NCBI RefSeq assembly: GCF_050003625.1
Contig: NC_134397.1
Location: 153,346,691 to 153,410,690, forward strand
Direction: 5' to 3'
DNA from: Haematobia irritans
Taxonomy: Eukaryota > Arthropoda > Insecta > Diptera > Muscidae
Length of the DNA: 64,000 nt
Numbering within the stretch: the first letter of the stretch is position 1; every line of letters begins with the position of its first letter. Below the pieces are notes generated by a model. It was not told the DNA's origin and did no database searches. It saw nothing but the letters and a program-made list of their open reading frames with translations. The position numbers and the translations under genes were made by a program. Positions 13,140 through 26,028 of this stretch are shown here, piece by piece.

Positions 13140-13876
13140 AAGGGTGATACGGTCAAAATTTGGTCAAGGGAAAACGCGTGTAAATCGGTGAAATCGTTTA
13201 TTTAAAAAATCAAATTAAATTTCTTTTTCAAGTTCAATTAGTATAAAATTCAGGAAAAATATTCAGTTAGGCTTTAGCTTTACCAAATCCGAATTGCCGG
13301 GCTTCACGCTTGACACCTGCCATCAGATTTTGTACAGCCACCTTGTCCACCTTCTTCGCCACATAAAGCCAGTTTGCCTTGAACTGCTGCTCATCCTTAG
13401 CAGTTTTTTTGGTCTTCTTTAGGTTCCGCTTGACAATAGCCCAGTATTTCTCAATTGGGCGGAGCTCTGGCGTGTTGGGAGGGTTCTTGTCCTTGGGAAC
13501 CACCTGCACGTTGTTGGCGGCGTACCACTCCATGGCCTTTTTACCGTAATGGAAAGATGCCAAATCCGGCCAAAACAGTACGGAACAACCGTGTTTCTTC
13601 AGGAAAGGCAGCAGACGTTTATTCAAACACTCTTTCACGTAAATTTCTTGGTTGACAGTCCCGGAAGCTATGAAAATGCTGCTTTTCAAGCCACAGGTAC
13701 AGATGGCTTGCCGAACCAGATATTTCTTTGCGAACTTTTTATGTGCTTGAAAATATCAAAATAGGAGCAACATTCTACACACACCTTCAAAATGAGGGGT
13801 GTTCAGGTTTTTTAAATGCAAAATTGAAAGAAATACATCAAGTTTATATTAACCAAATTTTGACCGTATCACCCTT
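13140..13876 (-). mobile_element. Tc1/mariner element copy 1, internally deleted (737 bp)
   Basis: Terminal inverted repeats start AAGGGTGATACGGTC at both ends and the element is flanked by TA (13138-13139 and 13877-13878), the usual target duplication of the IS630-Tc1-mariner group. Compared with the 1.3-kb copies at 26937 and 47947, about 560-600 bp encoding the N-terminal half are missing. The junction 'aaaatatcaaaatagg' at about 13752 shows the 3-bp microhomology ATC between the two break sites. Only the C-terminal transposase part remains, so it could move only with outside transposase. Confidence 0.9.
13267..13689 (-). pseudogene. mariner transposase, C-terminal remnant
   Basis: An open frame of 140 residues covering the second half of the catalytic domain: 'FWPDLASFHYG' carries the second Asp, 'PPNTPELRPIEKYW' the final Glu, and the tail 'VKREARQFGFGKAKA' is the normal C-terminus. 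The helix-turn-helix DNA-binding region and the first catalytic Asp are deleted, so it is non-functional. Between the second Asp and the last Glu there are 37 residues (DD37E spacing). Confidence 0.9.
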
Positions 13877-14897
13877 TATGGCGGATATATGTTATACAAT
13901 TATGAATACAAGTCTACCAAAAATGGTAGATTTTTACTGTTTGGTATAATTGGTAGAATTCTTAATGTTTTGTTTGATATTCCTCACCAACTATGAAATG
14001 CTTCATAAATTTTCTATAGAAATAAAATTTTGACAAAATTTTTTACAGAAATAAAATTTTGACAAAATTTTCTATAGAAATATAAAATATTGACAAAATT
14101 TTCTATGACAATAAAATGTTGGTAGATTTATTTTGGCTCGAGTGGCAATTGTGATTTTTCTGTAATTGGGGATCGGTTTATTTGGGGGCTATATATAATA
14201 TAGATCGATACGGACCAATTTTGACATGGTTGTTATCGGCCATACACTAACGAAATTTACCAAATTTGAATTTTGCTCCTTCAAGAGGCTCCGGAGGTCA
14301 TATCTGGGGATCGGTTTATATGGGGCTATATAATTATGAACCGATATGGACCAATTTTTTCATGGGTGTTAGAGACCATATACTAACACCACGAACCAAA
14401 TTTCAACCAGATCGGATGCATTTTGCTTCTCCAAGAGGCTCCGGAGGTAAAATCTGGGGATCGGTTTATATGGGGGCTTTATATAATTATGGACCGATAT
14501 GGACCAATTCTGGCATGGTTTTTAGAGACAATATACTAAAACCACGTACCAAATTTCAACCGGATCGGATGAAATATGCTTCTCTTAGAGGCTCCGCAAG
14601 CCAAATCTGGGGATCACTATATACGTATAGCCCGTAAAAGTGAACCAATATGGTCCATTTGCAATACCGTCTGACCTCCATCAATAACAACTACTTGTTC
14701 CAAGTTTCAAGTCGACAACTTGTTTCGTTCGGAAGTTAGCGTGATTTCAACAGACGGACGGACGGACATACTTAGATCAACTCAGAATTTCACCACGACC
14801 CAGAAGATATATACTTTATGGGGACTTACAGCAATATCAGAGCAATTCGATGTGTTACAAACGAAATGACAAAGTTAATATATGGTGGAGGGTATAA

Positions 14898-16197
14898 AAA
14901 TCGAAGTCCACTTTTTGTTATGTTAAAATTTGTCTACTCGACTGTTGATATTTTTGAAAATTGCTTCAAATCGACTAATCGATTTTTGATGTTTGCCAAA
15001 GTGGATTAATCGACATTTAACTAAAAGCTCGAAAAGACGACACTCGATTAACGGTGAATATGACGCAAATATCTCAGCAAAAGAATTCAAATTTTTGGAA
15101 GCTGTACAATATCTCCAGCTCTTAATTAAGTTCTTATTTATTTTTCGGCAAAAATATAGATCGACTCAGAATTTCACCATGGCCCAGAATAAATATACTT
15201 GAGGGGGTCTGAGACGAATGCGTGAAATATTCCAATAATATCCTTAGTTTGAAACATCCCTATATGAAACATTGCAACGTAGTACCACTCTAATATACAT
15301 ATGCATACATAACACTCACACACCGGCATTTTGCCATACATTGCTGTCGGTTTTTTGTTGTTATTGTTTTAAAGTAAAAGAATGCTAAGACAACATACTT
15401 TTAGGCTGTAAACAATGACAACAAGTATGTTCAACTATGATGTGATGTCTTTGTTGTCTGTCATGTTTTATATTTTAACATGACGCAAACACTTAAGCTC
15501 TCAGCGGGGGTATTAAAAATAATGATATCCTACGCCTGGCCCACCCAATCGCTTAATCCTGTAATTTCAAAGGGGCATGCCTAAAAAAAGGCTTTGCAAT
15601 TTATATTGTATGTAATCGTTGAGATTACAAAAAGTTTTCTATTTTCATGTGAACATTCCAAATATGTATGGTATTTAATGGAACAAAAAGAAAAGAACAA
15701 CAACTCAATTAATAAGAGAAGGAAATCTAAAAGTCCTCAATGAAATTCATTAGAAATTTCAACGAGTTCTCAATTCAATCATTTTCGATATACAATACTA
15801 AGTTGGTATTTTCAACCTATATCCCTAATTTGGTAAATTTGGTATGATTTAAAGAAACCGACGGACTAAATATATTGTAGTTTTGTTTTCACCACATGAT
15901 TTTTCGATTTTTTCAAGTGATCGCAGGTCAATTTTGATGACTAGCTTTGTCAGCATTGCAGATTTCCCCCATCGGGAATTATAACATACAATAATGATTT
16001 ACATGAAATTCTTTTTTTTTTCTACATTATTAAAATCGAAGCAAAGCGAATCATCAAAATTAAAAAAAAAAAAAAATTGCTACTCTTTAATATACAAAAG
16101 GATCAAAATGGAACCTTTGGTAAAGAAACGGTATAATTCAGCCTAATTGATGTCCCCTCGTCAGTTTTTATCACTGGTTAGCACAATATATAGTATA
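14898..16197. other. non-coding host DNA with a small A-family scrap
   Basis: No exon-like frame. A short family A core relic ('gatcgactcagaatttcacc', 'gcccagaataaatatac') lies at about 15158-15215. The rest is AT-rich with A-runs near 16055-16075. Confidence 0.5.
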
Positions 16198-16302
16198 AAT
16201 ACCCAGTAACAAATTTGGAAGTGTTTCTAATGGCACAACTTTAAAAGCACTTTCAAAAATATCCTTCCAATGATGTTCTTTATTGTAACTACACAAGAAG
16301 TT
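16198..16302 (+). repeat. Family G fragment
   Basis: 'acccagtaacaaatttggaa', 'gcactttcaaaaatatcctt' and 'actacacaagaag' match the G copy at 63343-63470. Family A copy A3 starts directly after it. Confidence 0.6.
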
Positions 16303-18205
16303 TTTATACCCTCAACCATAGGATGGGAATATATAAACTTTGCCATTACGTTTGTAACACATCGAAATATTATTCGAAGACCCATAAAGTATATATATAT
16401 ACTGGGTCGTGGTGAAATTCTGAGTCGATCTAAGCTTTTACGTATAGCCCCCATATAAACGGATCCTCAGATTTGGCTTGCGAAGTCTCAAAGAGAAGCA
16501 AATTTCATCCGATCCGGCTGAAATGTGGTACATGGTGTTGGTATATAGTCTCTAATAACCATGCAAAAATGGTTCCACATCGGCCTATAATTATATATAG
16601 CCCCCATATAAACGAATCCACAAATTTGGCTTGCGGAGCCTCAAAGAGAAGCAAATTTCATCCGAAATTCTGAGTCGATCTAAGCATATCCGCCCGTCTG
16701 TTGAAATCACGCTAACTTCCGAACGAAACAAGCTATCGTCTTGAAACTTGACACAAGTAGTTGCTATTAATGTAGGTCGGAGGGTATTGTAAATGGGCCA
16801 TATCGGTTCACTTTTACGTATAGCCCCCATATAAATGGACCCTCAGATTTGGCTTGCGAAGTCTCAAAGAGAAGCAAATTTCATCCGATTCGGCTGAATT
16901 ATGGTACATGGTTTTGGTATATGGTCTGAAACAACTATGTACAAATTTGTCCAAATCGGTCCATAATTATATATAGCCCCATATAAACCGATCCCCAGAT
17001 TTGACCTCCGAAGCCCCTTGGATGAACAAAATTCATCCGATCCGGTTGAAATTTGGTACGGCTGTAAGTATATAGTATCTATCAACTATGCAAAAAATGG
17101 TTCATATTGGTTTATAATTATATATAGCCTCCATATAAACCGATCCCCAGATTTGACTAGCGGAGCCTCTTAGAGAAGCAAAATACATCCGATCCGGTTG
17201 AAATTTGGTATGTCGTATAAGTATATGATCTATAAAAACCATGCGAAAACTGGACATATCGGCTCGTAATTATATATTCCCCCATATAAACCGATCCCCA
17301 AATTTTTCCTCCGGAACCTCTTAGAGGAGCAAAATTCATCCGATTCGGTTGAAATTTGGTACATTACGCTAATATATGATCGCCAACAGCCATGCCAAAA
17401 TTGGCCCATATCGGTCGATAGTTACATATAGCCGATCCCTAATCACGCAAAAATTGGTCCATATCGACAAAAATAAACTACCAACATTTTATTTCTATAG
17501 AAAATTTTGCCAAAATTTTATTGCTATACAAAATTTTGTCAAGATTTTATTTCTATAGTTGTAACAAGTTTGATTTCTATAGAATCTTTTTCAAAATTTT
17601 ATTTCTTTAGAAAAATTTGTCAAAATTTTATTTCTATAGAAAATTTTGTCAAAATTTTATTTCTATAGAAAATTTTGTCAAAATTTTATTTCTATAGAAA
17701 ATTTTGTCAAAATTTTATTTCTATAGAAAATTTTGTCAAAATTTTATTTCTATAGAAAATTTTGTCAAATTTTTATTTTTATAGAAAATTTTGTCAAATT
17801 TTTATTTCTATGGAAAATTTTGTCAAATTTATATTTCTATAGAAATTTTGACAAAATTTTATTTCTATAGAAAATTTTGTAAAAATTTTATTTCTATAGC
17901 AAATTTTTTGGAAATTTTATTTCTATAGAAAATTTTGTCAAAATTTTATTTCTATAGCAAATTTTGTCAAAATATTCTTTCTTTAAAATACTTTGTCAAA
18001 ATTTTATTTCTATTGAAATCTTTTTAAAAAAATTATTTCTTTAGAAAATATTGGCCAAATTTTATTTCTATAGAAAATTTGTGAGGTATCTCTTAATTGG
18101 AGAGGAATCTAAATCTACCAAAACATCGGGAATTCTAACAATCTACCACAAAGTAAAAAATCTAACACTTTTGGTAGAATTCTACCAACTATGGTAACCG
18201 TGCTT
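16303..18205 (+). mobile_element. Family A element, copy A3 (right end lost)
   Basis: Terminal hairpin 'tataccctcaaccataggat', core ('acacatcgaaatat', 'ctgggtcgtggtgaaattc'), then a rearranged array of 153-bp monomers (about 16440-17450). The 'gaaattctgagtcgatctaa' core occurs twice (16411 and 16665), so part of the left end has been duplicated. A 29-bp array follows (17486-18085), then 'ctaccaaaacatcgggaatt'. The right palindrome and ACTTG end are missing. Confidence 0.65.
17486..18085 (+). repeat. 29-bp tandem array (about 20 monomers)
   Basis: Unit 'attttatttctatagaaaat' plus 'tttgtcaaa', 29 bp. Monomers in the centre (17610-17800) are nearly identical and those at the edges are degenerate, as expected when unequal exchange homogenises the middle. 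The same array type occurs in A1, A4, A5, A6, A8, A10, A11, A13 and A14. Confidence 0.9.
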
Positions 18206-20324
18206 CCGGATCCAAGGATAACATTTTTCACTACTTTTTTTGGAACGCTTTTTTGCTGGATATAGATATCATGAAGATGTTTCATCTTCATTTTTATCTA
18301 CCATCCAACTTTACTACTTAAGTAGTTTAAAAGTTCATAAATGTATTGTGACCGAACGCGCTTTTTCAACTCTCTAAATTACCGGCGAAGGCGATCACCG
18401 GTCTCCTACTATTGTGTTTTGAAATCTTGATCTTATTCTAGCTCGCATGCCTGTATGATTAACATTTAATATTTTTAAAATTTTTTAAATTATTATTAGT
18501 GATTTGCTACGGAAAAAATAAGCTCTTTCTTTATATTTTCACAAAAACTTGTTAACTTGGGATTCTCTTGAGGAATTTTAATTTAATTAAAATTTAAATG
18601 GGGATTTTGGGGATGAAAGAGTATTGATTTGGGGACAAGGCCAAGTCCAAGTGCATTGAAAATGGTTGTTTTGGAGGATAAGGCAACAGAAATGTCGTAT
18701 TCTCTCTTATTTGCAGACTGTCCAGAGATTTATTTATTTCATTTTATTTTATTTTATTTTATTTTATTTTATTCTAATTTGAATAATTTAGTTTTAATTG
18801 ACGTTGGTAATTAGTATAATTTTCAGGATTAAAGTCAAAAAAGTTTACGTTGTGAACACAAGAATTAAATCGAACTATAAACTGTAGTCCCGTCCATAAT
18901 ATTCTCCTGTGCTGTGCGATTTCTCCTTCAGTCGATTGAGGCTTTGTTTATTCCAAGATTTTCAAAAGAAGTTGGGCCATGTGTATTGAGAGATTAATTA
19001 AAAAATAAAATAAAATCTTTCTTTTTTTAATATAAGTGCTAAAATATCCGTTTTATATATAAAATATCCTATTAAATATAAAATATCTTATTTATAAATG
19101 ACACTAATTCCGTTTGGATTACACTTACTGAATAATAAAATCATACTAAAAAATATTTTCAAAAAGTATCGAGTAGAATATAAGAATGCAATTGTAGGAT
19201 TTGTTTATTTACGAGTATATGTTATAGAATAGGTCGAATACATAAATGATGGAATCATTTAACCCTTTCACTACCGAATTAAACCTAATGTTAAAAAATT
19301 TAATTTTTCTTTTGTTTTACTTTTACTAACAGCAAGTAAGAAAAATTGTAATTTTAAATATTTGATTCTTGAAATGTGACCAAATGGCCTTAGGAAAATA
19401 AACTCTACTTGGCATATAATAACTGTCGAAGTGTGAGAAAAAAAAGATATAATAACAGCTACAGATTTTGTATTGGTGCTCATTTACTAGAGACATACAT
19501 TAGAAAACTTGTCTCGAAATTGCGTCTTTTTCGTTGATTGTTAAATAATTTTATTAAACGTGAATTTTAGTACCCTCCAATATAGAAAATATTTATAGCG
19601 TATTTAAATTGCAACCTATATATACTACTATAAAGTAACATGGAGAAAAAAAATCGAAAATAAGTGACGAGTTCGCGTTTGGCATCGTCTATGAATGTCC
19701 TCTGTAGTGACAACGGTAGTCAAAGGGTTAATAAAACATATAATGGTTATATTTACTCTTAAACGCATTCATTCGAATGTACATGCAATTCATTCTTTAT
19801 AGCATATATATATATATGTGAATATTGATCTCCCGTAACATATATTATAGTATTAGTTCTTGGCATCAGTTGAAGTAGTAAAAACAAAGCGAAATAATCT
19901 CTTTGACAAATAATAAATCTTGAAACAAAAACAATAAGAATAATATATGCCAATCTATTTGTTTTCGTTTTTTTTTCTTCTTTTGTTTATGTTTTTAGGT
20001 TTCATTCGAATTGTATTCTTACCAATCTACGAGTAAAAACAATACAATTTAATATTGCTTAAGTACTTCAACTGTGGCAATGTGATATTCTTGAATGTGT
20101 TTATCATGTATCTCTAAGATACTTGAAAAAGATGGCTATGGACAAAGAATAAACATAAATATCTATAGTCATATTTCACAATACTGTGTGAAAGGAAAAA
20201 ATGCCAAACATTTTTAAATACAACGAGAAAAATTGACCTTAGCACTTAAATTTTTCTGATTTGATCTACTCTGCTACTCAGCAAGAAAAAAGAACAATAT
20301 TAGAACATCTCGTAAGCTGCACAG
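18206..20324. other. non-coding host DNA with an (ATTTT)n microsatellite
   Basis: (ATTTT)n lies at 18741-18773. No other recognised element and no exon-like frame on either strand. Confidence 0.5.
18741..18773. repeat. (ATTTT)n microsatellite
   Basis: Six to seven perfect pentamer units. Confidence 0.9.
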
Positions 20325-21455
20325 CACATCGGTCCATAGTTATATAGCCTCCATATAAACCGATCCCCCGATTTGGCTTGCGGAGCCTCTAAGAGAAGCA
20401 AATTTCATCCGATACGGCTGAAATTTAGTACATGGTGTTGGTATATAATCTCTAATGACCATGCAAAAATTGGTCCACATGGGCCTATAATTATATATAG
20501 CCCCCATATAAACCGATCCCCACATTTGAACTCCGGAGCCTCTTAGAGGAGCAAAAGTCATCCGATCCGATTGAAATTTGGTACGTGGTGTTAGAATATT
20601 GTCTCTAACAACCATGCCAAAATTGGTCCATATCGGTCCATAATTATATATAGCCCCCATATAAGCCGATCCCCAGATTTGACCTCCGGAGCCTCTTAGA
20701 GGAACAAAATTTATCCGATCCGGTTGAAATTATGTACGTGGTGTTAGTATATGGTATCCAACAACCATGCAGGAATTGGTCCATATCGGTCCCTAATTAA
20801 ATATAGCCTCCATATAAACCGATCCCCCGATTTGGCTTGCGGAGCCTCTAAGAGAACCAAATTTCATCCGATACGGCTGAAATTTGGTACATGGTGTCAT
20901 AATCATGGTTGCCATTCGAGCCAAAAATAATCTACCAAAATTTTATTTTTATAGAAAACATTGTCAAATTGTTATTTATATAAAAAATTTTTGTCAAAAT
21001 TTTATTTCTATAGAAACTTTTGTTAAAAATTTTTTTCTAAAGAAAATTTTGTAAAAATTTTATTTCTATAGAAAATTTTGTCAAAATTTTATTTCTATAG
21101 AATATTTTGCCAAAATTTTATTTCTATAGTAAATTTTTTCCACATTTTATTTCTATAGATTTTTTTTCCAAATTTTACTTCTATAGAAAATGTTGTCAAA
21201 ATTTTATTTCTATAGAAACTTTAAACTTAATTATATACGTATTTAATCTGCTTTTTTTAGTTTAATATAAACCACGTATGGACTATGTGGTATATATTAC
21301 GGTGTTAGGAAGTTTTAAGATACCTTGCCATCGGCAAGTGTTACCGCAACCCAAGTAATTCGATTGTGGATGACAGTCTTCAGTATAAGTTTCTACGTAA
21401 TCCATGGTGGAGGGTACATAAGCTTCGGCCTGGCCGAACTTACGGCCGTATATAT
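20325..21455 (+). mobile_element. Family A element, copy A4 (left end lost)
   Basis: It starts inside the 153-bp array (about three monomers, 20325-20900), continues into a 29-bp array (about 20937-21225) and the right arm ('aagataccttgccatcggca', 'aatccatggtggagggtaca'). The palindrome GGCCTGGCC and 'cggccgtatatatttg' close the element. Family B copy B4 starts immediately after, inside its own array. Confidence 0.7.
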
Positions 21456-23237
21456 TTGTTCTTTTTGGGCTTCTAAAATCTGTATTTACTATCCGATTTG
21501 CCTGAAATTGGAAATCTAGAGGTATTTTGAGACCATAAAGAGGTGCGTCGAAAATGGTCCGTATCGGTCCATGGTTTGGTATAGCCCCCATATATACCAA
21601 TCTCCCGTTTTTGCTTCTTGGGCGTCTAGAAACTGTATTTTCTATCCGATTTGCCTGAAATTGAAAATCTAGAGGTAGTTTAGGACCATAAAGAGGTGTG
21701 TCGAAAATGGTCCGTATCTGTCCATGTTTTAGTATAGTCGCCATATAGACCGATCTCCCGATTTTTATTCTTGGGCTTCTATAAACTGTATTTATAACCC
21801 AATTTGCCTGAAATTGGAAATCTAGAGGTATTTTGGGACCCCAAATATGTGTGCCGAAATTGAGGTGTATCGGTCCATTTTTTGGTATAACCCCCATATA
21901 GACCGACTTCTCGATTTTACTTCTTGGGCGTCTAGAGACTCTATTTTCTAGCCGATTGGCTTAAAATTGAAAATCTAGAGGTATTTTAAGACCACAAATA
22001 GGTCTGTCGCAAATGGTTCATATTGGTCCATATTTTGGTGTAGCCCCCATATAGGCCGATCTCCCGACTTTATTTCTTGGGCCTTTAGAATCCGTAGTTT
22101 TAATCCAATTTGCCGGAACTTAGAAATACGGACGTATCTTAGGATCATAAAGAGGTGTGTCGAAAATGGTCCGTATCGGTCCATGTTTTGGTACAGCCCC
22201 TATATAGACTGATCTCCCGATTTTGCTTCTTAAGCTTCTAGAATTCGTAGTTTTCGCCCAATTCGTCTGAAAGTGTAATTCTAGAGGAATTTGAGAAACA
22301 TTAAGAGGTGGTGAGTATTGGTCCATGTTTTGGTATAGCCCCCATATAGACCTAACTCCCGAATTTATTTCTGGGACTTCTGGAATCCGGTTGACCACAA
22401 ATAGGTCAGCCGAATATGGTGTGTGTCGACCCATGTTTTAGTATAGCCTCCACATAGACTGATCTCCAGATTTAACTCCTTGGGCTTCTAGAAACCGTAG
22501 TTTTTATTCGATTTGCACAAAAATTTAAATATACTGCAATTTTAGACCCTCAAAAATCTGTAACGCATTTATTTTCACCGGTCTATTTGGCAAGGCATCG
22601 ATATAGACCGATTTAATTTCTTGAGGGTACACCCAAAGAAAAAATATTTTCCTTCGGAATGAAATTTTAGACAAACGAAATTCCCTTTTCGTATAGAGTA
22701 TTTTCTTTTAGGGCAAACCAATCCGAATTTTTGATAAGCGATTCAACGATAGTCTCTAAAATTTGTGTCAAATGAAAACTTTGCTTGTTTAAAATTTCGT
22801 TCCTTAGAAAAGGTATAGCAGTCGCACTTATCATGAAAATTGCTTGCAACTGAAAGTAAAATTTCCAGATTTTACTCATCGTGTTCATTGAAATAATGGC
22901 GGGAAAAATCTACATATTTAAGATTTCAAATAAAGGCGTTATTTCATCATATACACGATATGTTTATGATTTCCCAAAAGCTCAAATAAAATTGGTTCTC
23001 ATAAATCTAGAATCTGATCTGGTCTACATAGGTAGAACGTTTAAATTTTTTTTTCGGGAAGCGTACTGGTTGAACTGATTTGCTTGGGAAAATATTTGTC
23101 ATCAAACCCCCTAAAATGCTATATATTATCAAGTAACCCGCTACGATGAAGAGTTTTCAAAGTAAACTATTATATTTGATTCATGGTGGTGGGTATTTAA
23201 GATTCGGCCCGGCCGAACTTACTGCTGTATACACTTG
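21456..23237 (+). mobile_element. Family B element, copy B4 (left end lost)
   Basis: It starts in the 153-bp array (about six monomers to 22500) and continues into the right arm. A family H insert lies at about 22629-22817. The end carries 'catggtggtgggtatttaag', a 15-nt palindrome TTCGGCCCGGCCGAA at 23203-23217, and 'tgctgtatacacttg'. It defines the complete right arm of family B. The flanking DNA at 23238 is the right half of a family D element. Confidence 0.7.
22629..22817. mobile_element. Family H small element in B4
   Basis: B3 shows the unoccupied arrangement 'cttgagggtatagaagg' (reverse strand). B4 has 'cttgagggta', about 190 bp of inserted sequence starting 'cacccaaagaaaaaat', then 'ggtatagcag', so GGTA may be the target duplication. 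Confidence 0.5.
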
Positions 23238-23345
23238 TTTTAACTAGCTTACGCAAAAAATTATTAAAGTCATGGAAACTTTCTTAAAACGTAATAACTC
23301 CTTGAACTAAAATCGGCTTTAGTGAAATATAGTTCATTTTTTCTT
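23238..23345 (+). mobile_element. Family D right-end fragment
   Basis: 'taactagcttacgcaaaaaa', 'ggaaactttcttaaaacgta' and 'tttagtgaaatatagttcat' match the D1 right end. Family B copy B4 sits to its left at the same internal D position at which B1 interrupts D3. Confidence 0.6.
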
Positions 23346-23394
23346 TCATTCATTTTTTTTTCATTCTTTTCATTTTTTTATTTTTGTTGCCGCA

Positions 23395-24382
23395 GTTGGT
23401 AGAATTCTAACAAAAATGGTAATGTTTTCACTATGTGTTAAATGGGTAGAATTCGTGAAGTTTTGGTAGATTTTGCAAAATATTTACTCACAAATTTTCT
23501 AAAAGAATAAAATTTTGACAACATTTTCTATAGAAATAAAATTTAGACAAAATTCTCTAAAGAACTAAAATTTTGACAAAATATACCATACAAATAAAAT
23601 TTTAACAAAAATTTTCTATAGAAATAAAGCTTGGACAACAATATTTGTAGAGATAAAATTTTTAAAAATTTCCTATAAAAATAAAATGTTGACAAAATTT
23701 CCTATAGAAATAAAATTTTGACACACTTTTCTATAGAAACAAAATTTTTGACAAAATTTTGTATAGAATTAAAATGTTGACCAAACTTTCTAGAAATAAA
23801 ATTTTGACAAAATTTTCTATAAAAATATAATGTTGGTTGTTTTATTTTTGAGATATGGACCAATTTTTGTGAGATAGGGGATCGGCTACATATAACATTT
23901 GACCGATATGGACCAATTTTTACTTGATTGTTAGAGACCATATACTAACATCACGTACCAAATTTCAACCGAATCGCATGAATTTTGCTCCTCCAAGAGG
24001 ATCCGGAGGTCAAACCTTGGGATCGGTTTATATGGGGGCTATATAATTATGGACCGATATGGACCATTTTTTGGGCAAACCAAATCTGTGGGTCGGTTTA
24101 TATTGGGGCCATACGTAAAGGTGGTCCAATATGGCCCATTTTCAATACCGTCCGACCTACATGAATAACAACTACTTAAGACAAGTTTCAAGTCGATAGC
24201 TTGGTTCATTCGGAAGTTAGCGTGATTTCAACAGACGGACGGACGGACATGCTTTGATCGACTCAGAATTTCACCATGACCCAGAATATATACCTTATGG
24301 GGTCTTAGAACTATATGTCGGTGTGCTACAAACGGAATGACAAAGTTAATATATTCCCATCCTATGGTGGAGGGTATAAAAA
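23395..24382 (-). mobile_element. Family A element, copy A5 (left end lost)
   Basis: Starts 'gttggtagaattctaacaaa', followed by a degenerate 29-bp array (23478-23835), two 153-bp monomers, GGAC repeats, the core ('ttcaccatgacccagaatat') and the terminal hairpin 'catcctatggtggagggtat' at 24359-24378. Confidence 0.7.
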
Positions 24383-25153
24383 AAGTATATAACAAATCTT
24401 CACAATATAAAATAATGTGAAGATTTTCCGACTTTAATACCCAGAAACCTTTGAATAGATAATATGGTAAAATTACGGGAAGTCGTAGAATTCTATATAC
24501 GAAAAACCCCGAACTTACACTCTAAGAAGTAGCAAAACAAGTATCAAGAGATGATTGTACGTCAGTAACTATATTGTTAGATTAAGGACTTTTAAAATTT
24601 TACTAGATTAAAAGATGTCATTATATACAACACGATTTCAGAATACTGTTTGAAACCCTGTTGAATTCAAACGATTTTCAAGAAAATTTGGGCGGTGCAA
24701 GAGTTTTGATTTAGCAGATCACTTTTGAATAAAATTTAAATAAAATGAAATGAAAATGAAAATAAATTCTACCATTAAAAATGTGCATTTCTAAAACCTG
24801 ACTGAAGGTCGAAAACCCATTTGATGCATAATTTTTTTTCTGTGTAATCAACACTAAAATACCAACAGACATCATAAAATACAATAAAAAGCACTTAACA
24901 GTAGTGTCGCCTTAACTGATCCTAATATCCAGTAAATACTCTACTCTTTTGTTACTCTTGTTGCCAATGAGAACCAAACAACATTCACCCACACATACAT
25001 AGCATCTTATACATAGCAACTAATCTTAAGGCTTTGCTCATAGATACGAAAAAAATAACACACACAACCACATTGTCATTCCGAAAAACTCTTCCATTTT
25101 CTTCCTTGAATGAATTGCATTCTCACTACATCTCGTTATCGTCTCTCTTGCAG
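24383..25153. other. non-coding host intron upstream of the first visible exon
   Basis: No repeat recognised. The last ~35 bp form a pyrimidine-rich tract ending 'gtctctcttgcag', a good 3' splice site for the exon at 25154. Confidence 0.7.
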
Positions 25154-25457
25154 GTATCTTCAGAGGAAACCCAATACATTAGAACAGTTGACAATTTAAT
25201 TGCGTCGAGACTGAGTCTAAAAGTGCAATTGCAGGCAGTACATTTTGCTGTGGCTGCTGGTGCCAATGCTGGAAACAGTAATTCACACATGATGAATGCT
25301 TTAGGTCCTGGAGGAGCAACTTATACTGGAGGCTCTGGGGCAGGCGCCACAGGGGGTGCTCTGTTGCTTCGTTGTACAGCACAAATTGGTGATTTGTATC
25401 AGGAATATAAAGAAATTGAATTAGGAACACCACAAAGGGATCCAGTACCAGCCAGAG
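25154..25457 (+). CDS. Beaten-path (Beat) family protein, internal exon
   Basis: The exon is bounded by 'ctctcttgcag' and 'agaggtaagtaa' splice sites, starts on a codon boundary and ends with one spare base (304 nt). It encodes about 101 residues: 'VSSEETQYIRTVDNLIASRL', a strand-like 'SLKVQLQAVHF', a Gly/Ala/Asn-rich insert, then 'LLLRCTAQIGDLYQEYKEIE' and 'TPQRDPVPAR'. The pattern RLxLxxQ...HF followed by LxLxCxAxI is that of the second, degenerate immunoglobulin domain of Beat proteins, which in Drosophila are neuronal surface or secreted ligands of Sidestep-family receptors in axon guidance. The subfamily is not assigned. Upstream exons with the signal peptide and first Ig domain lie outside the window. 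The Gly-rich insert is probably a surface loop. Confidence 0.75.
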
Positions 25458-25612
25458 GTAAGTAATGTTACAAAACCAGTTCATGTGTTCATGGGTACAA
25501 TGAGCCCCCCAGTATTTATGTCCCACCAAAACCATTGAGAGAGACAGAAAGAGACAGCTGTATTTTTAGTTTGTAGTGATGTTGCATATAAACAGGGTGA
25601 CGGCGAATACAG

Positions 25613-26028
25613 CTTCAAAATTGTACTGAAAAAAGCATGTCCGGTTCCAAGACTTTGTTTTTACACTAATGATTGATTTCATTCCGAACCAAAGAAGCAG
25701 AGAATTGTATATGTTAAAGGATATTTTAAGACAGAATTTTCTTTTAAATTTAAGTTATGCGTGTACACTTAAAGTCTTTTAAAAATGCGTTAACCACAAT
25801 TTAAATTTTTAAATTCAGACCCGACATCAAGTACAAATTATGCTATGTATCAATTAAAAATCGTCTTTAAAAAAAGTGTTGAAAAACATGTCCTATTTTT
25901 GAACGAGGTTTTGTTGTCAAGATGCAAAAGACAACAAATTTAAAGACAATTTCATTAATTTTGAAGAACTTTTCACAATTATTAAAGACAAGTTGATCTT
26001 AGTCAAACAAAATTTTCTTTCATTTTAA
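25613..26028 (+). mobile_element. Family E element, copy E2, left part
   Basis: Begins 'tactgaaaaaagcatgtccg' and follows E1 through 'tgattgatttcattccga' and 'aaagtcttttaaaaatgcg'. It is split into three blocks (25613-26028, about 26680-26710, 29211-29364) by family F and family C insertions. Confidence 0.65.

Larger units (their letters stand above)
12811..14897 (-). mobile_element. Family A element, copy A2, carrying mariner copy 1
   Basis: It begins 'aacaagtatatacagccgta' with the palindrome TTCGGCC.TGCCGAA, then 'ccctccaccatgg' and the arm 'acttcttaacataatcttcta'. The element is split by a mariner insertion (13140-13876). After it come a short 29-bp array (about 14003-14125), three 153-bp monomers (about 14175-14625), GGAC repeats, the core ('cacgacccagaagatat') and the terminal hairpin 'tatggtggagggtata'. 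Confidence 0.7.

Noticed and set aside
13455..13764. Frames on + opposite the mariner transposase
   Set aside because: Antisense shadows of the transposase. The same shadows appear at the other two mariner copies.
17486..18085. Array of short near-identical repeats, considered as CRISPR
   Set aside because: 29-bp units are directly adjacent with no unique spacers, in an animal genome. It is a tandem array of family A.
25034..25153. In-frame extension of the Beat exon to an upstream ATG
   Set aside because: The 3' splice site 'tctctcttgcag' at 25153 and the low-complexity residues before it show this part is intron.
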